31,232 bases of DNA from Candidatus Benthicola azotiphorus (GCA_947581745.1 CANPVW010000035.1:1-31232); one strand, 5' to 3'. Counted from the first letter of the stretch, positions 17,173 through 26,005 are shown. Made by a program: numbers and translations. The notes: generated from the sequence alone by a model not told the origin.

Positions 17173-19470
17173 TCAGTCGTCGGTCGCGTCCTGCGGCACC
17201 CCTCCCGGAGGCATGTGCTCGTTCAGATAGCGGGTCATGTAGGTATACAGGTGCCGTCGTGTGCCCGGGCCCTCGAAGATCCCGTGCGAGCGGTTCGGAT
17301 ACGACAGCATCGTGAAATACTTGTTGTTCTTGATCAGCTCGTTCACCAGCTGCTCGGCATTCTGGTAGTGGACGTTGTCGTCACCTGTGCCGTGGATCAG
17401 CAGCAGGTTGCCCTGGAGCCCGGAGGCGTACTTCAGAACCGAGCCGTCCTCGTAGTCCTCGGGGTTCTCGTCGATCAGACCCATGTACCGCTCCATGTAC
17501 ACGGTGTCGTAGTTGCGCAGGTTCGTCACCGCGGCCACCGCGATCCCCGTGCTGTAGATCTCCGGGTAGCGGAAGAGGGCGTTCAGCGTCGCGCCGCCGC
17601 CGCCGCTCCAGCCCCAGATTCCGATCCGTGACGCGTCCACGTACGGCCGCTCCGCGATGACACGCGCTGCCGCTGCCTGGTCCGCGCTGTTGACCCTCCC
17701 CACTTTCCGGTACTGGGCCTTGCGCCAGTCCCGCCCACGCGGACCGGGGGTGCCCCGGTTATCGACGCTGGCCACGATGTAGCCCTGCTGGGTGAGCATC
17801 GTGTGCCAGCCGAAGTTCCCGATGTCCCAGGCGTCGAGCACCGTCTGCGCGAAAGGCCCGCTGTAGGCGTAGAAGAACACGGGGTACTTCAGGGTCGGGT
17901 CGAAGTCTGGCGGATACATGATCCAGGCGTCGAGCATCTCGTCGCCCACGTCGACCTGGAACAGTTCGGTGCGGCCGCGATCAAGCTCGGCGAGGGTCCC
18001 CTTCAAGCGGGCGTTGTCCACCAGCACGCGAAGCACCTCGTGGTCCGGCAGGCTGATGAGGTCCGTGACGGGCGGCGTCGTGAGGGTCGAATACGTGTGG
18101 ATGGCGAACGATCCGTCCGGGGAAATGTCGTACGTGTGCGTGCCCGGCTGGTCGGCCGGGGACAGCCGGACCGGGTCGCCGCCCTTCAGCGGCACCCGGT
18201 ACAGGTAGCGCTGCGTCGCGTTGTCCGGTGAGGCGATGAAATAGACCCATCCTCCGTCCTCGTCGATCAGCTCCACGTCGACGACCTCCCAATCGCCTGA
18301 CGTGATCGGTGCGAGGGAGCCGCTCTCGCGGTCGACGGCATAGATGTGCCGCCAGCCGGTGCGCTCGCTGATCCACGTCATTCGCTCGTCACCGTCGAGC
18401 CACGTCCAGTCGTCGATCGCGTCCAGATACGCATCGTCCGTCTCGGTGAGGAGCGTGCGGATAGAGCCGTCGTCCGCGTCGCACAGCATGACGTTGTTGG
18501 TGTTCTGGCGCCGGTTCATTCGCTGGATCGCCACCTCGTCGCCATTCCCGGACCACTCCATGCGCGGGATGTAGTTGTTCCGCTCATCACCGGGCACCTG
18601 GCACCACACCGTCGATCCGCCGCCTGCGCTGACCACGCCGACGCGCGCCGCCGAGTTCTGCGTGCCGACCTTCGGGTACTGAACGGGAATGGTGAAGGAG
18701 TAAATGGAGTCGGTGTTGTTGATCATCTCGAATACGCCGATGCCCTCCGCGTCGAGCTGCCAGTAGGCGATCGACTTTCCGTCCGGTGCCCAGCGCCAGC
18801 CGTCGGCCGGCAGCGGCATGAAGAACTCCTCCTCGTACACCCAGTCGAAATTGCCGTTGATGATCGTGTCCGAGCCGTCGTCCGTCAGCCGTGTGACCTC
18901 TCCCGTAGCCACGTCCTCCACGAACAGGTCGTTCTCGCTCACGTAGCCGAACCGCTCGCCCGACGGATCGAACTTGCCGTACATCAGGCTGGACTCCGGC
19001 CGATCCGCTCCCATTTGCCGAAGCGCTCCGGTGACGAGATCGAGAACCCAGTAATCGCCCCGCGAGTTGAATCGCCACACCCGCCTGGAATTCGTGTAGA
19101 TCAACAGCTTGCTGCCGTCCGGGGACCACTCGTAGTTCTGGATTCCGAGCGGCCGGGTCGCTCCTTCGGGAACGAGCTCCGAAGCGGAAACCAGCACTTC
19201 GCGTTCGCCCGTGGCGGCATCGTAGCGGACCAGATCGCGTCCTCCGCCGGCCTGGCTTCGCTCCAGCATCGTGTAGGCGGAGCCGTCCTCGAGCCACCTG
19301 GACTGGCCCGGAAAGTCCGGGAAGAGATCGCCGGATCCGAACATCCGGTCCAGCGTCACCTTGCTGGCGTCCGTCGTTTCCTGCGCCGACGCCACGCCCG
19401 GAATCAGGAACAGGGAGGCCAGGATGAACAGCTTCGGAAGGCCCTCGATCACACGATTCAGGTATTTCAT
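17173..19470 (-). CDS. S9B dipeptidyl peptidase IV family, first copy
   Basis: This secreted serine peptidase removes X-Pro or X-Ala dipeptides from N-termini of peptides in the periplasm or outside the cell. It is 765 aa, with a signal peptide (about 1-29, ending ASAQ). A beta-propeller N-terminal domain (about 40-480) contains the double-Glu motif WVYEEEF (E213, E214) that holds the substrate amino terminus. The alpha/beta-hydrolase domain (about 500-765) has the triad Ser622 (GWSGGG), Asp697 (GTGDDNVH) and His729 (NRSHG). The start has GAGG upstream. A second copy of equal length lies just upstream in the same direction. Its own -7-like box is at 19523-19530, so it may be transcribed alone. 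Confidence 0.94.
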   Translation of the reverse strand: MKYLNRVIEGLPKLFILASLFLIPGVASAQETTDASKVTLDRMFGSGDLFPDFPGQSRWLEDGSAYTMLERSQAGGGRDLVRYDAATGEREVLVSASELVPEGATRPLGIQNYEWSPDGSKLLIYTNSRRVWRFNSRGDYWVLDLVTGALRQMGADRPESSLMYGKFDPSGERFGYVSENDLFVEDVATGEVTRLTDDGSDTIINGNFDWVYEEEFFMPLPADGWRWAPDGKSIAYWQLDAEGIGVFEMINNTDSIYSFTIPVQYPKVGTQNSAARVGVVSAGGGSTVWCQVPGDERNNYIPRMEWSGNGDEVAIQRMNRRQNTNNVMLCDADDGSIRTLLTETDDAYLDAIDDWTWLDGDERMTWISERTGWRHIYAVDRESGSLAPITSGDWEVVDVELIDEDGGWVYFIASPDNATQRYLYRVPLKGGDPVRLSPADQPGTHTYDISPDGSFAIHTYSTLTTPPVTDLISLPDHEVLRVLVDNARLKGTLAELDRGRTELFQVDVGDEMLDAWIMYPPDFDPTLKYPVFFYAYSGPFAQTVLDAWDIGNFGWHTMLTQQGYIVASVDNRGTPGPRGRDWRKAQYRKVGRVNSADQAAAARVIAERPYVDASRIGIWGWSGGGGATLNALFRYPEIYSTGIAVAAVTNLRNYDTVYMERYMGLIDENPEDYEDGSVLKYASGLQGNLLLIHGTGDDNVHYQNAEQLVNELIKNNKYFTMLSYPNRSHGIFEGPGTRRHLYTYMTRYLNEHMPPGGVPQDATDD

Positions 19471-19522
19471 GGTTTTCCTCGGTTCAGCGGTTCGTGCGCT
19501 TCACGCGTCTCGTGAGAGATCG

Positions 19523-19530
19523 CAAAGATA
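19523..19530 (-). promoter_or_regulatory. -7-like promoter box for the first dipeptidyl peptidase gene
   Basis: On the minus strand the bases read TATCTTTG, a perfect match to the Bacteroidetes-type TAnnTTTG element, about 50 bases before ATG 19470. No YTG sits 20 bases upstream, so the -33 element is missing or different. Confidence 0.4.
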
Positions 19531-19607
19531 AGAGGATCCCTCTTCGTATGCTCTACTGACAGATACGGCCGGGCAGGCGTTTATCCCGTCCGGTCTTCTG
19601 ATGCGCC

Positions 19608-19641
19608 GAGGCCCGGACCGGTCACCTGCCGGCCGGGCCTC
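19608..19641 (-). terminator. hairpin after the second dipeptidyl peptidase gene
   Basis: GAGGCCCGG (19608-19616) and CCGGGCCTC (19633-19641) form a perfect nine-base stem with a 16-base loop. It begins 24 bases beyond the stop of the upstream peptidase gene and precedes the promoter box of the next gene. No T-run follows on the minus strand. Confidence 0.42.
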
Positions 19642-19664
19642 CAGCGCCATGGCAGCGCGGTCGC

Positions 19665-21959
19665 TCAGTCCATCCGGGAACTTTCCGGCGTGCCTCCGGG
19701 AGGCATGTTCTCGTTCAGGTAGCGCGTCATCTCGGTGTACAGATGAAGGCGCGTCCCCTCTCCTTCGAAGATCCCGTGCGAGCGGTTGGGATACGCCAGC
19801 ATCGTGAAGTGCTTGTTGTGACGGATGAGCTCGTTCACCAGCGCCTCGAAGTTCTGGTAGTGAACGTTGTCGTCGCCCGTCCCGTGCACGAGGAGCAGGT
19901 TGCCTTCCAGGTCGCGGGCGTGCGTGATCGGCGCTCCAGCCTCGTAGTCCTCGGCCGCCTCGTCCGGCAGTCCCATGTACTTCTCGGTATAGATCGTGTC
20001 GTAGTACTTCTGGTGCGATACGGCCGCGACGGCGATCGCCGTGCCGTATACGTCGGGGTACTGGAAGATCAGATTGAGCGCCATCTCGCCGCCGCCGCTC
20101 CAGCCCCAGGTCCCGACGCGCTCCGGATCCACGAAGGGCCGCGAGATGATGATGCGTGCCGCGGACGAGAGATCCGCGACGTTCAGCTGCCCGATCTTGC
20201 GGTACAGGGCCTTTCGCCAATCCCGGCCCCGCGGACCCGGCGTGCCCCGGTTGTCCACGCTTGCCACGATGTAGCCCTGCTGGGTGAGCATCAGGTGCCA
20301 CAGGTAGTTGCCGCCTCCCCAGGCGTCCTGGACGGTCTGTCCCCACGGTTCGCTGTAGCCGTAGAACAGGATCGGATACTGCTTCGCCGGGTCGAAATCC
20401 GGCGGGTACATCATCCAGGCATCCAGTCGCGCCTCGCCGATGTCCACCTGAAAGAACTCGACCTTTCCGCGATCGAGAGCCGCCACGGTTTCCTTGAGAG
20501 TCCGGTTGTCGACCAGCGTCCGGATCACCTCGTGGTCGGGCAACCGGATGAGCTCGGTCATCGAGGGGGTGCCGAAACGGGAATACGTATGGAGCGCATA
20601 GCGACCGTCGGGTGAGATGTTGTACCCGTGCGTTCCCGGCTGATCCTCCGGTGTGAGTCTCTCCGCGTCTCCTCGACCGTTCAGGCGGGCCCGATACAGG
20701 TAGCGCTGCGTCGCGTTGTCCGGGGAAGCGGTGAAGTACACACGGCCGCCGTCCTCGTCGATCCGCTCCACCCCGATGATCTCCCAGTCGTCTCCGTCAT
20801 CGGTGATCGCCTTGACCTTCTTCCCGTCCCGCGACACCCGGTACAGGTGACGCCAGCCGGTTCGCTCGCTGATCCACGTGAACTCGCGGTCGCCGTTCAG
20901 CCAGTTCCAGTCGTCCACGGCGTCCAGATAGGCCGGGTCGGTCTCCGTCAGGATCGTGGTGGTGGCACCGGTCGATCCGTCGCACAGCATGACCTGGTTG
21001 GTGTTCTGGTGCCGGTTCATCCGTTGAATCACGATCGCGTCGGAGTTGCCCGACCATTCCATGCGCGGGATGTAGTTGTTCCGCTGATCGCCCGGTACGT
21101 CGCACCAGGTCGTGGAGCCGCCCCCGCTGGGGATGACGCCGACCCGGGCCGCGGAGTTGGTGGTCCCGGCTTTCGGATATTCAACGGGGATGGTGTAGGA
21201 GTAGACCGAGTCGGTGTTGTTGATCATCAGGAAATGGCGCACGCCCTCGGCGTCCAGCTGCCAGTACGCGATGGATGCGCCGTCCGGGCTCCATCGAAAC
21301 CCGTCCCGGTCGAAGAACTCCTCTTCGTAGACCCAGTCGAACGTCCCGTTGATCAAGGTGTCCGAGCCATCGGACGTGAGGCGCGCCTCATCGCCGGTCG
21401 CGATGTCTTCCACGTAGATGTCGTGCTCACTCACGTAGGCCACGCGCTCGCTCGCCGGATCGAACTTGGCGAACATGAGGCTGGACTCCGGTCGGTCGGC
21501 GCCGATCTGGCGCAGATCGTACGTCTCCAGGTCGAGGACCCAGTAATCGCCCCGCGTATTCTGCCTCCATACCCTGCGCGAGTTGGTGAACACGAGAAGC
21601 TTCTTCCCGTCCGGTGACCACTCGTAGCCCTGGATGGGCATCGCCCTCTCGCGTCCTTCCGGCATCAGGAGTGACGCCGAGACGAGGATCGTCCGCACCC
21701 CCGCTTCCGTCTCGTATCGAACCAGGTCGCGTCCCCCGGCAACCGCGTCGGAGGGCTCGATCGTCGTGTAGAACGTGCCCCCGTCCAGCCAGCGGGCCTG
21801 TCCGAAGAAGTCGCCCCGGAAGTCGGATGAACCGTAGAGCCGGTCGAGAGTCACCGTCGCCGGATCCACTTCCTGGGCCGGGGAGGCAGGGGCCAGGAGC
21901 AGGGAGATGAACAGCAGAATCCTGGCGCCGCGGAAGGCGCCTCGTGTCAGGGATCGCAT
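19665..21959 (-). CDS. S9B dipeptidyl peptidase IV family, second copy
   Basis: This paralogue of the neighbouring gene is 764 aa from ATG 21959; a GTG at 21962 is the alternative start. It has a signal peptide with a longer basic start (about 1-28), the WVYEEEFF substrate-anchoring motif, and a hydrolase domain with Ser621 (GWSGGG), Asp696 and His728 (NRSHG). By eye the two copies align with almost no gaps over their full length and share roughly two-thirds of residues. The main difference near the EE motif is a three-residue shorter loop here (FFDRDGF against FFMPLPADGW). Conservation of all catalytic residues means both should be active. It has a promoter match at 22050-22080. Confidence 0.94.
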   Translation of the reverse strand: MRSLTRGAFRGARILLFISLLLAPASPAQEVDPATVTLDRLYGSSDFRGDFFGQARWLDGGTFYTTIEPSDAVAGGRDLVRYETEAGVRTILVSASLLMPEGRERAMPIQGYEWSPDGKKLLVFTNSRRVWRQNTRGDYWVLDLETYDLRQIGADRPESSLMFAKFDPASERVAYVSEHDIYVEDIATGDEARLTSDGSDTLINGTFDWVYEEEFFDRDGFRWSPDGASIAYWQLDAEGVRHFLMINNTDSVYSYTIPVEYPKAGTTNSAARVGVIPSGGGSTTWCDVPGDQRNNYIPRMEWSGNSDAIVIQRMNRHQNTNQVMLCDGSTGATTTILTETDPAYLDAVDDWNWLNGDREFTWISERTGWRHLYRVSRDGKKVKAITDDGDDWEIIGVERIDEDGGRVYFTASPDNATQRYLYRARLNGRGDAERLTPEDQPGTHGYNISPDGRYALHTYSRFGTPSMTELIRLPDHEVIRTLVDNRTLKETVAALDRGKVEFFQVDIGEARLDAWMMYPPDFDPAKQYPILFYGYSEPWGQTVQDAWGGGNYLWHLMLTQQGYIVASVDNRGTPGPRGRDWRKALYRKIGQLNVADLSSAARIIISRPFVDPERVGTWGWSGGGEMALNLIFQYPDVYGTAIAVAAVSHQKYYDTIYTEKYMGLPDEAAEDYEAGAPITHARDLEGNLLLVHGTGDDNVHYQNFEALVNELIRHNKHFTMLAYPNRSHGIFEGEGTRLHLYTEMTRYLNENMPPGGTPESSRMD

Positions 21960-22049
21960 CACATGTCTCGCGGGTTTGCCGGGATCGCCTCACGGGATGG
22001 AAGATCCCGCCGACGCAGGGGACCCCACCCCCGTGGTGAAGCCCGCGGG

Positions 22050-22080
22050 ACAACCTATCGAACCGGATGCCGCTGCGCAG
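22050..22080 (-). promoter_or_regulatory. promoter for the second dipeptidyl peptidase gene
   Basis: Minus strand: CTG (22080-22078), exactly 20 bases, TAGGTTGT (22057-22050). It predicts a start near 22045 and a leader of about 85 bases. The element lies in the 132-base gap after the rseP stop. Confidence 0.48.
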
Positions 22081-22094
22081 TCCGACGAGTGGGC

Positions 22095-23402
22095 TCAGAG
22101 CCCCAGAAGCTTCAGGATGTCGTTCAGAAACGCGAAGCCCATGAAGAAGACGACGACCGTGGCGCCGGCGACGTTGGTATAACGCACGACCGCCGGAGGC
22201 AGGGGTCGCCTGATCGTGCCCTCGAGGACGAGCAGCAGGAAGTGTCCGCCGTCCAGTACCGGAATCGGAAGGAAGTTGAGGATCGCCAGATTGAGTGAGA
22301 GAAACGCCACGAAGGCGAAGAACTGGGGCCAGTTCATTCGATAGGCCTGTTCGCTCATGCGGGCGATCTCGACCGGCCCGCTGACCTCGCGCAAACCGAC
22401 GGCGCCCGTGACCAGGAGCTTGCCGCTTTCCGTGATCATCCGGGTGTGCCGGCCGACCTCTCCGGCGCTGTAGGCGAGCGCCCCGCCCAGGTCCCCGTCC
22501 AGGAACTCCGTGCCGAGATGAGCTCCGAGCCACCCGAAGCTCCCTTCTGCCTCGAATTCCGGGTCGGGCTGGGGCACTCTGATGTCGATGCCCGTCCCGC
22601 CGCGCAGGACTCGCAGCGAGACGGGAGCGGTGGGTGCCATGGGCATGGCCCCGAGCCACTCGTAGAACGTGGGCGTCGGCCGGCCTTCCACCGCGACGAT
22701 GCGGTCGCCGGTCTTCAGGCCCGCGCGGTCGGCCGGAGAGCCGGGCTGTACCGTTCCCAGCACCGGCGGCAGGGGCGGCAGCAGGGAAGCGAGGAGCTGA
22801 AGCCGCTCGGGCTCCGCCCCGGGAATGATCACCGTGAGGCTTCCACCGTCGGCGAACTCGAGCGGCTGGCGTCCCGCCTCGACCGCCAGAAGAGCCATCG
22901 CGAAATCGGCCCAGTCCCCGACGTCGCGTTCCCCGACCCTGACGACGTCCACGTCGGAAGGCATGGAAGACCATCCTTCAGCTCCCGCCGGAAGGTCTTC
23001 CTCGAACACGGCGCTCACCCTCGCCGGAGTGGGCGTGGACGCCCCCCCCGTGGATCCGAGGAAAGTGTAGATGGCGAGAGCGAGCGCCGCGTTCGCCGCG
23101 ACGCCGGCGATCACCACGATCATCCTGCGGTGCACCCGGTGGAACGCGAATCCGTTCGGCCACTCCCGGCGATCTTCCTCGGTCCCCTGCATTCCCATGA
23201 TCCGCACGAAACCACCGAGCGGAATGAGCGCCAGCTGATAGTGAGTCTCGCCGATTCGGAACCGGAGAAGCGGCGGCCCGAAGCCGACGGAGAACGAAGT
23301 GACCGGCATGCCGGCCCATTTGGCGGCGACGAGGTGTCCCAGCTCGTGCACCAGGATCAGCGCGTCCGTGACCAGCAGAAGCAGAAGTACGGCCAGGGTC
23401 AT
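22095..23402 (-). CDS. rseP: RseP-type site-2 zinc metalloprotease
   Basis: This inner-membrane M50 protease cuts anti-sigma factors or leftover signal peptides within the membrane. It is 435 aa. Zinc ligands come from H19-E-L-G-H23 in the first membrane helix and Asp384 in LPIPVLDGGH near the C-terminus. One clear PDZ domain (about 230-300, GTVQPGSPADRAGLKTGD) is preceded by a degenerate one. Four membrane segments are predicted. The start ATG follows GAGGTGAGCAG. The usual neighbours dxr, cdsA, bamA and uppS are absent, so the gene stands outside its common envelope cluster. Confidence 0.92.
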   Translation of the reverse strand: MTLAVLLLLLVTDALILVHELGHLVAAKWAGMPVTSFSVGFGPPLLRFRIGETHYQLALIPLGGFVRIMGMQGTEEDRREWPNGFAFHRVHRRMIVVIAGVAANAALALAIYTFLGSTGGASTPTPARVSAVFEEDLPAGAEGWSSMPSDVDVVRVGERDVGDWADFAMALLAVEAGRQPLEFADGGSLTVIIPGAEPERLQLLASLLPPLPPVLGTVQPGSPADRAGLKTGDRIVAVEGRPTPTFYEWLGAMPMAPTAPVSLRVLRGGTGIDIRVPQPDPEFEAEGSFGWLGAHLGTEFLDGDLGGALAYSAGEVGRHTRMITESGKLLVTGAVGLREVSGPVEIARMSEQAYRMNWPQFFAFVAFLSLNLAILNFLPIPVLDGGHFLLLVLEGTIRRPLPPAVVRYTNVAGATVVVFFMGFAFLNDILKLLGL

Positions 23403-23608
23403 CTGCTCACCTCTTCGTTCCTCGGGCCAGGAAGGCGTCCCCCCGGTTTCTCCGGGGCAGCTCGCCTCGTGTTCACTTCTCCTGGGAGCGCAATTTCCGT
23501 TCGGCGCCCGTGCCGGCGGGCCGGGAGGACAGTGTGTGGCGCCCCGCCCTCCTGGACAGGCGGGTCCGAACCGCCGGAGCTGTAGTGTGGATAATCCGCT
23601 AAGTACAG

Positions 23609-23624
23609 TAACAACAAATTGTTA
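23609..23624. promoter_or_regulatory. operator-like inverted repeat in an AT-rich island
   Basis: TAACAA-CAAA-TTGTTA is a perfect six-base inverted repeat with a four-base centre. It sits in about 45 bases that are far richer in A and T than anything else nearby, between rseP and the lipoprotein gene. It could be a regulator binding site or part of a promoter; no regulator gene is adjacent. Confidence 0.35.
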
Positions 23625-23791
23625 GTTTGCCGCATCCACGCCTTCGCGACCGCGGCGTTCGACCGTAGGATACCTCGGGCTCCGGACAGGGCGACGCGTC
23701 GGAAGCAGATTCCCCTTGGCGGGTTCGTTGCGACGACGCCACACGGAGCCGGCCCCACCGTGGCACGGCCCCGGCACCCGTCCCGCGATCG

Positions 23792-23822
23792 TTGTTCCCG
23801 GCCGGTGAAAACCGTAACTTCG
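23792..23822 (+). promoter_or_regulatory. promoter for the lipoprotein/barrel genes
   Basis: TTG (23792-23794), exactly 20 bases, TAACTTCG (23815-23822). This copy has the consensus TTG. It predicts a start near 23828 and a leader of about 65 bases that ends with AGGAGG before ATG 23895. Confidence 0.5.
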
Positions 23823-23894
23823 TCGATTCTCACGCCTTTTGGCTCGAAGAGTCTGCGCCGGCGCGTGGGCGCCGCACTCTCAGGAGGACGCCAG

Positions 23895-24596
23895 ATGGAC
23901 AAGCGGTTCGCCGGGCTCCGCACACGGATCGGTCTCCTCCCGGGACCCGTGACGGTGGCGTTCGTCCTGGCTTGCGGGGCCTGCTATCCGGACGAGATCA
24001 CCAGCGCGGACGAGACGGACGTCGTCCTCACCACGCGCCGCACGGAAGATTTCTCGCCGTACAGCACCTACGCCATGCCGGATACCGTGATCGACATCTG
24101 CGAGGACGCCGCCGACCCGGAGTGCGAGGACGCGCTCGACGTCGATCACAGCTACGACGCGCAGATCCTGTCGCAGGTCGCGGCTCGCATGCAGGCCTAC
24201 GGCTTCCAGCGGGTGCCGATCGACCAGGTGGACGGTGCGAACCTGCCGGACCTGTTCGTGCTCGTCTCGGTCTTCGCGACCGAGCGCACGGCGTACACCT
24301 ACTATCCGTGGTGGGGCTGGTGGGGCTGGGGCGGCTACTGGCCCCCGGGCTGGGGTCCCGGGTGGGGTCCGGGTTACGGCGGCTCCGTTTCGGTGACCCG
24401 ATGGGACCAGGGGACCCTGGAGATCGACATGATCGACCCGATCGACACGGACGTCGAGCAGCAGATCTTCCACGTGCAGTGGGCGGCCACGATGAGCGGC
24501 GTGATGGGCAGGACGGGCTTTGACACGGCCCGGATCGATCGTGCGATCGACCAGGCGTTCGACCAGTCGCCGTACCTCGGCGGCGGCGCCGATTGA
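23895..24596 (+). CDS. DUF4136-like lipoprotein
   Basis: This 233-aa protein starts at ATG 23895 with AGGAGG upstream. Residues 1-27 are a lipoprotein signal with lipobox VLAC (Cys27), so it is probably anchored to the outer or inner membrane. The mature part has the DUF4136 plan: a strand-rich start with FSPYSTYAMPDTV, then YDAQILSQVAARMQAYGFQRV, a Trp/Gly/Pro-rich loop (136-163), then a strand reading GTLEIDMIDP and a final amphipathic helix with IDQAFDQSPY. The family has no established function. It is 22 bases upstream of a beta-barrel gene, so both may be envelope partners. Confidence 0.75.
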   Translation: MDKRFAGLRTRIGLLPGPVTVAFVLACGACYPDEITSADETDVVLTTRRTEDFSPYSTYAMPDTVIDICEDAADPECEDALDVDHSYDAQILSQVAARMQAYGFQRVPIDQVDGANLPDLFVLVSVFATERTAYTYYPWWGWWGWGGYWPPGWGPGWGPGYGGSVSVTRWDQGTLEIDMIDPIDTDVEQQIFHVQWAATMSGVMGRTGFDTARIDRAIDQAFDQSPYLGGGAD

Positions 24597-24618
24597 GAGC
24601 GCGAACCGGAGCCATGCG

Positions 24619-25254
24619 ATGAAGATGATCAGAGGGATGTTCGTCTCGCTGGCGCTCATCCTGATATGGAGCGGAGAGGCGAAGGCACAGGACTGGTGGT
24701 GGGGGATCATGTACGAAATGTCGGCAACCTCCAGTCTGCCGGGCAATTCGAACATGGACTTCGACTTCATCGAGGACTTCAGCTTCAGGGGGATCGGGAT
24801 CGAGGCGCGCTACCTGCCGGAGCCTGGCGCGAAGTACTCGTTCGGTTTCAACGCGAGCTGGAACGTCCTCAACGAGAAGAGCGAGTTCGGCACCGACCGG
24901 AACACGATCAGTCTGTCGCGCACGGACGTCACGGGTACCCAGCTCCGGTATCTGAATTCGGTGCCCTTGATGGCGAACGCATCGTATTACTTCGGCGGCA
25001 GGGGCGGCATTCGGCCGTTCATCGGGATCAACGCCGGTACCTACTATATCGAGCGGCGCGTGGACATCGGCGTCAGCGCGGTCGTGGAGGACAACTGGCA
25101 CTTCGGCTGGGCGCCGGACGCGGGCATCGTCGTTCCGCTCGGCGGACCCGAAGTGGCCATGCTGGTCATGGCGCGCTACAACTGGGCTTTCAGCTCCGAT
25201 GGCTCGGGGGACCAGAAGTACTGGGGCTTCAACATCGGAATCGCGTACCGCTGA
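24619..25254 (+). CDS. outer-membrane beta-barrel protein, unknown function
   Basis: This 211-aa protein starts at ATG 24619 (GGAG nine bases upstream). The signal peptide spans about 1-22, ending AKAQ. The mature part alternates short strands and turns (SFRGIGIEARYLP, YSFGFNASWNVL, PFIGINAGTYYIERR) and ends with a Tyr-Arg C-terminus (FNIGIAYR), as expected for a small OmpA-like barrel recognised by the Bam machinery. It differs in sequence from the barrel at 12288. It probably shares a transcript with the preceding lipoprotein gene. Confidence 0.72.
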   Translation: MKMIRGMFVSLALILIWSGEAKAQDWWWGIMYEMSATSSLPGNSNMDFDFIEDFSFRGIGIEARYLPEPGAKYSFGFNASWNVLNEKSEFGTDRNTISLSRTDVTGTQLRYLNSVPLMANASYYFGGRGGIRPFIGINAGTYYIERRVDIGVSAVVEDNWHFGWAPDAGIVVPLGGPEVAMLVMARYNWAFSSDGSGDQKYWGFNIGIAYR

Positions 25255-25342
25255 TCGGCGGGATGCCGAATGAATCCGTGCGGGGGATGCCACCACACCG
25301 GCCTCCTTCGTCGACATTGACGGACGAGAAAGGCGGAGTGCC

Positions 25343-25543
25343 TTGGCCGAGGTTCAGATTCGCGACGGGGAGGACGTGGGGAAGGCGCTGCGCCGGTTTC
25401 GCCGCAAGGTCCAGAGGGATGGAATCCTCAAGGACTTCCGGAAGCACCGCCACTACGAGAAGCCGAGCGAGGCGAAGCGGCGCAAGGCGCAGGCCGCGGA
25501 ACGCAGGCGTCGCCGGCAGTCGCGTCGCAAGCAGCGAGATTGA
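25343..25543 (+). CDS. rpsU: 30S ribosomal protein S21
   Basis: A 66-aa basic protein starts at TTG 25343, with AGGCGGAG just upstream. It has the S21 signature: VQIRDGEDVGKALRRFRRKV (4-23), GILKDFRKHRHYEKPSEAKRRK (27-48), then an Arg/Lys-rich tail. S21 binds near the 3' end of 16S rRNA and helps start translation. It stands apart from the dnaG/rpoD context known in proteobacteria and is convergent with a GNAT gene nine bases away. No in-frame ATG lies near the start. Confidence 0.9.
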   Translation: MAEVQIRDGEDVGKALRRFRRKVQRDGILKDFRKHRHYEKPSEAKRRKAQAAERRRRRQSRRKQRD

Positions 25544-25552
25544 CAGGGCCGG

Positions 25553-26005
25553 TCACGCCCACATCTCCTCGTACATCAGATACTGCGATTCGGCCATTCC
25601 GAGCGAGCGGTACGTCTCCTGGGCCGGCAGGTTGTCCCGATCCACGTACAGTCGGATCCCGATCACCTTCTCCGCGAGAGCCGCTTCACGCACGTGCTCG
25701 TGGAGTCCGCGGTAGATCCCCTCTCGTCGGTGCCGTCGCGACACGTAGACGCTCTGCAGCCACCAGACCTGCCCGTTGCGCCAGTCACTCCACTCCGTGG
25801 TGATCATCACCTGGCCCACCACCTCCTCGCCTTTCACGGCCACGAAATAGCGTCCGCGGGCCGGATCCCGGATCAACGCCTCGACTCCCTTGCTCAGCGT
25901 CCTGCGGTCCAGCTCCCGGCCCTCCGTTTCCCGGGCCATCGCCTGGTTGAACAGCACGATGCGCCCGACGTCGTCGGCGTCGGCCTCACGAATGACAACC
26001 GCCAT
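25553..26005 (-). CDS. GNAT-family N-acetyltransferase
   Basis: This 150-aa cytoplasmic protein has the GNAT layout: VVIREADADDVGRIVLFN at the start, a central VGQVMITTEWSDW strand, WWLQSVYVSRRHRREGIYRGL (80-101) as the acetyl-CoA-binding segment, and NLPAQETYRSLGM near 125-137, the usual C-terminal element. The pyrophosphate loop reads RREGIY where the consensus is Q/RxxGxG/A. The acceptor may be a small amine or a protein N-terminus and cannot be told from sequence. ATG 26005 has AGGAGAG upstream. Confidence 0.85.
   Translation of the reverse strand: MAVVIREADADDVGRIVLFNQAMARETEGRELDRRTLSKGVEALIRDPARGRYFVAVKGEEVVGQVMITTEWSDWRNGQVWWLQSVYVSRRHRREGIYRGLHEHVREAALAEKVIGIRLYVDRDNLPAQETYRSLGMAESQYLMYEEMWA

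Larger units (their letters stand above)
23403..23894. other. long intergenic region without a credible gene
   Basis: These 492 bases separate divergent genes. Open frames exist on both strands but are Arg/Pro/Gly-rich shadows with no recognisable motif. The region holds a CCCCGG/CCGGGG hairpin (23441-23457) in the rseP leader, an unusually AT-rich island (about 23585-23628) with an inverted repeat, and a promoter match at 23792-23822. Confidence 0.6.

Noticed and set aside
18346..19515. 389-aa plus-strand open frame opposite the first dipeptidyl peptidase
   Set aside because: Composition is a typical antisense shadow (Arg/Val/His-rich) and the opposite strand encodes a full catalytic triad.
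23399..23923. 174-aa minus-strand frame between rseP and the lipoprotein gene
   Set aside because: No motif, Arg/Pro-rich, overlaps both rseP and the lipoprotein start, and contains the AT-rich regulatory island.
24337..24386. Short Gly-Trp-Pro coding repeats as a possible DNA repeat array
   Set aside because: The units are irregular and lie inside a reading frame; they reflect protein composition, not a CRISPR or mobile-element repeat.
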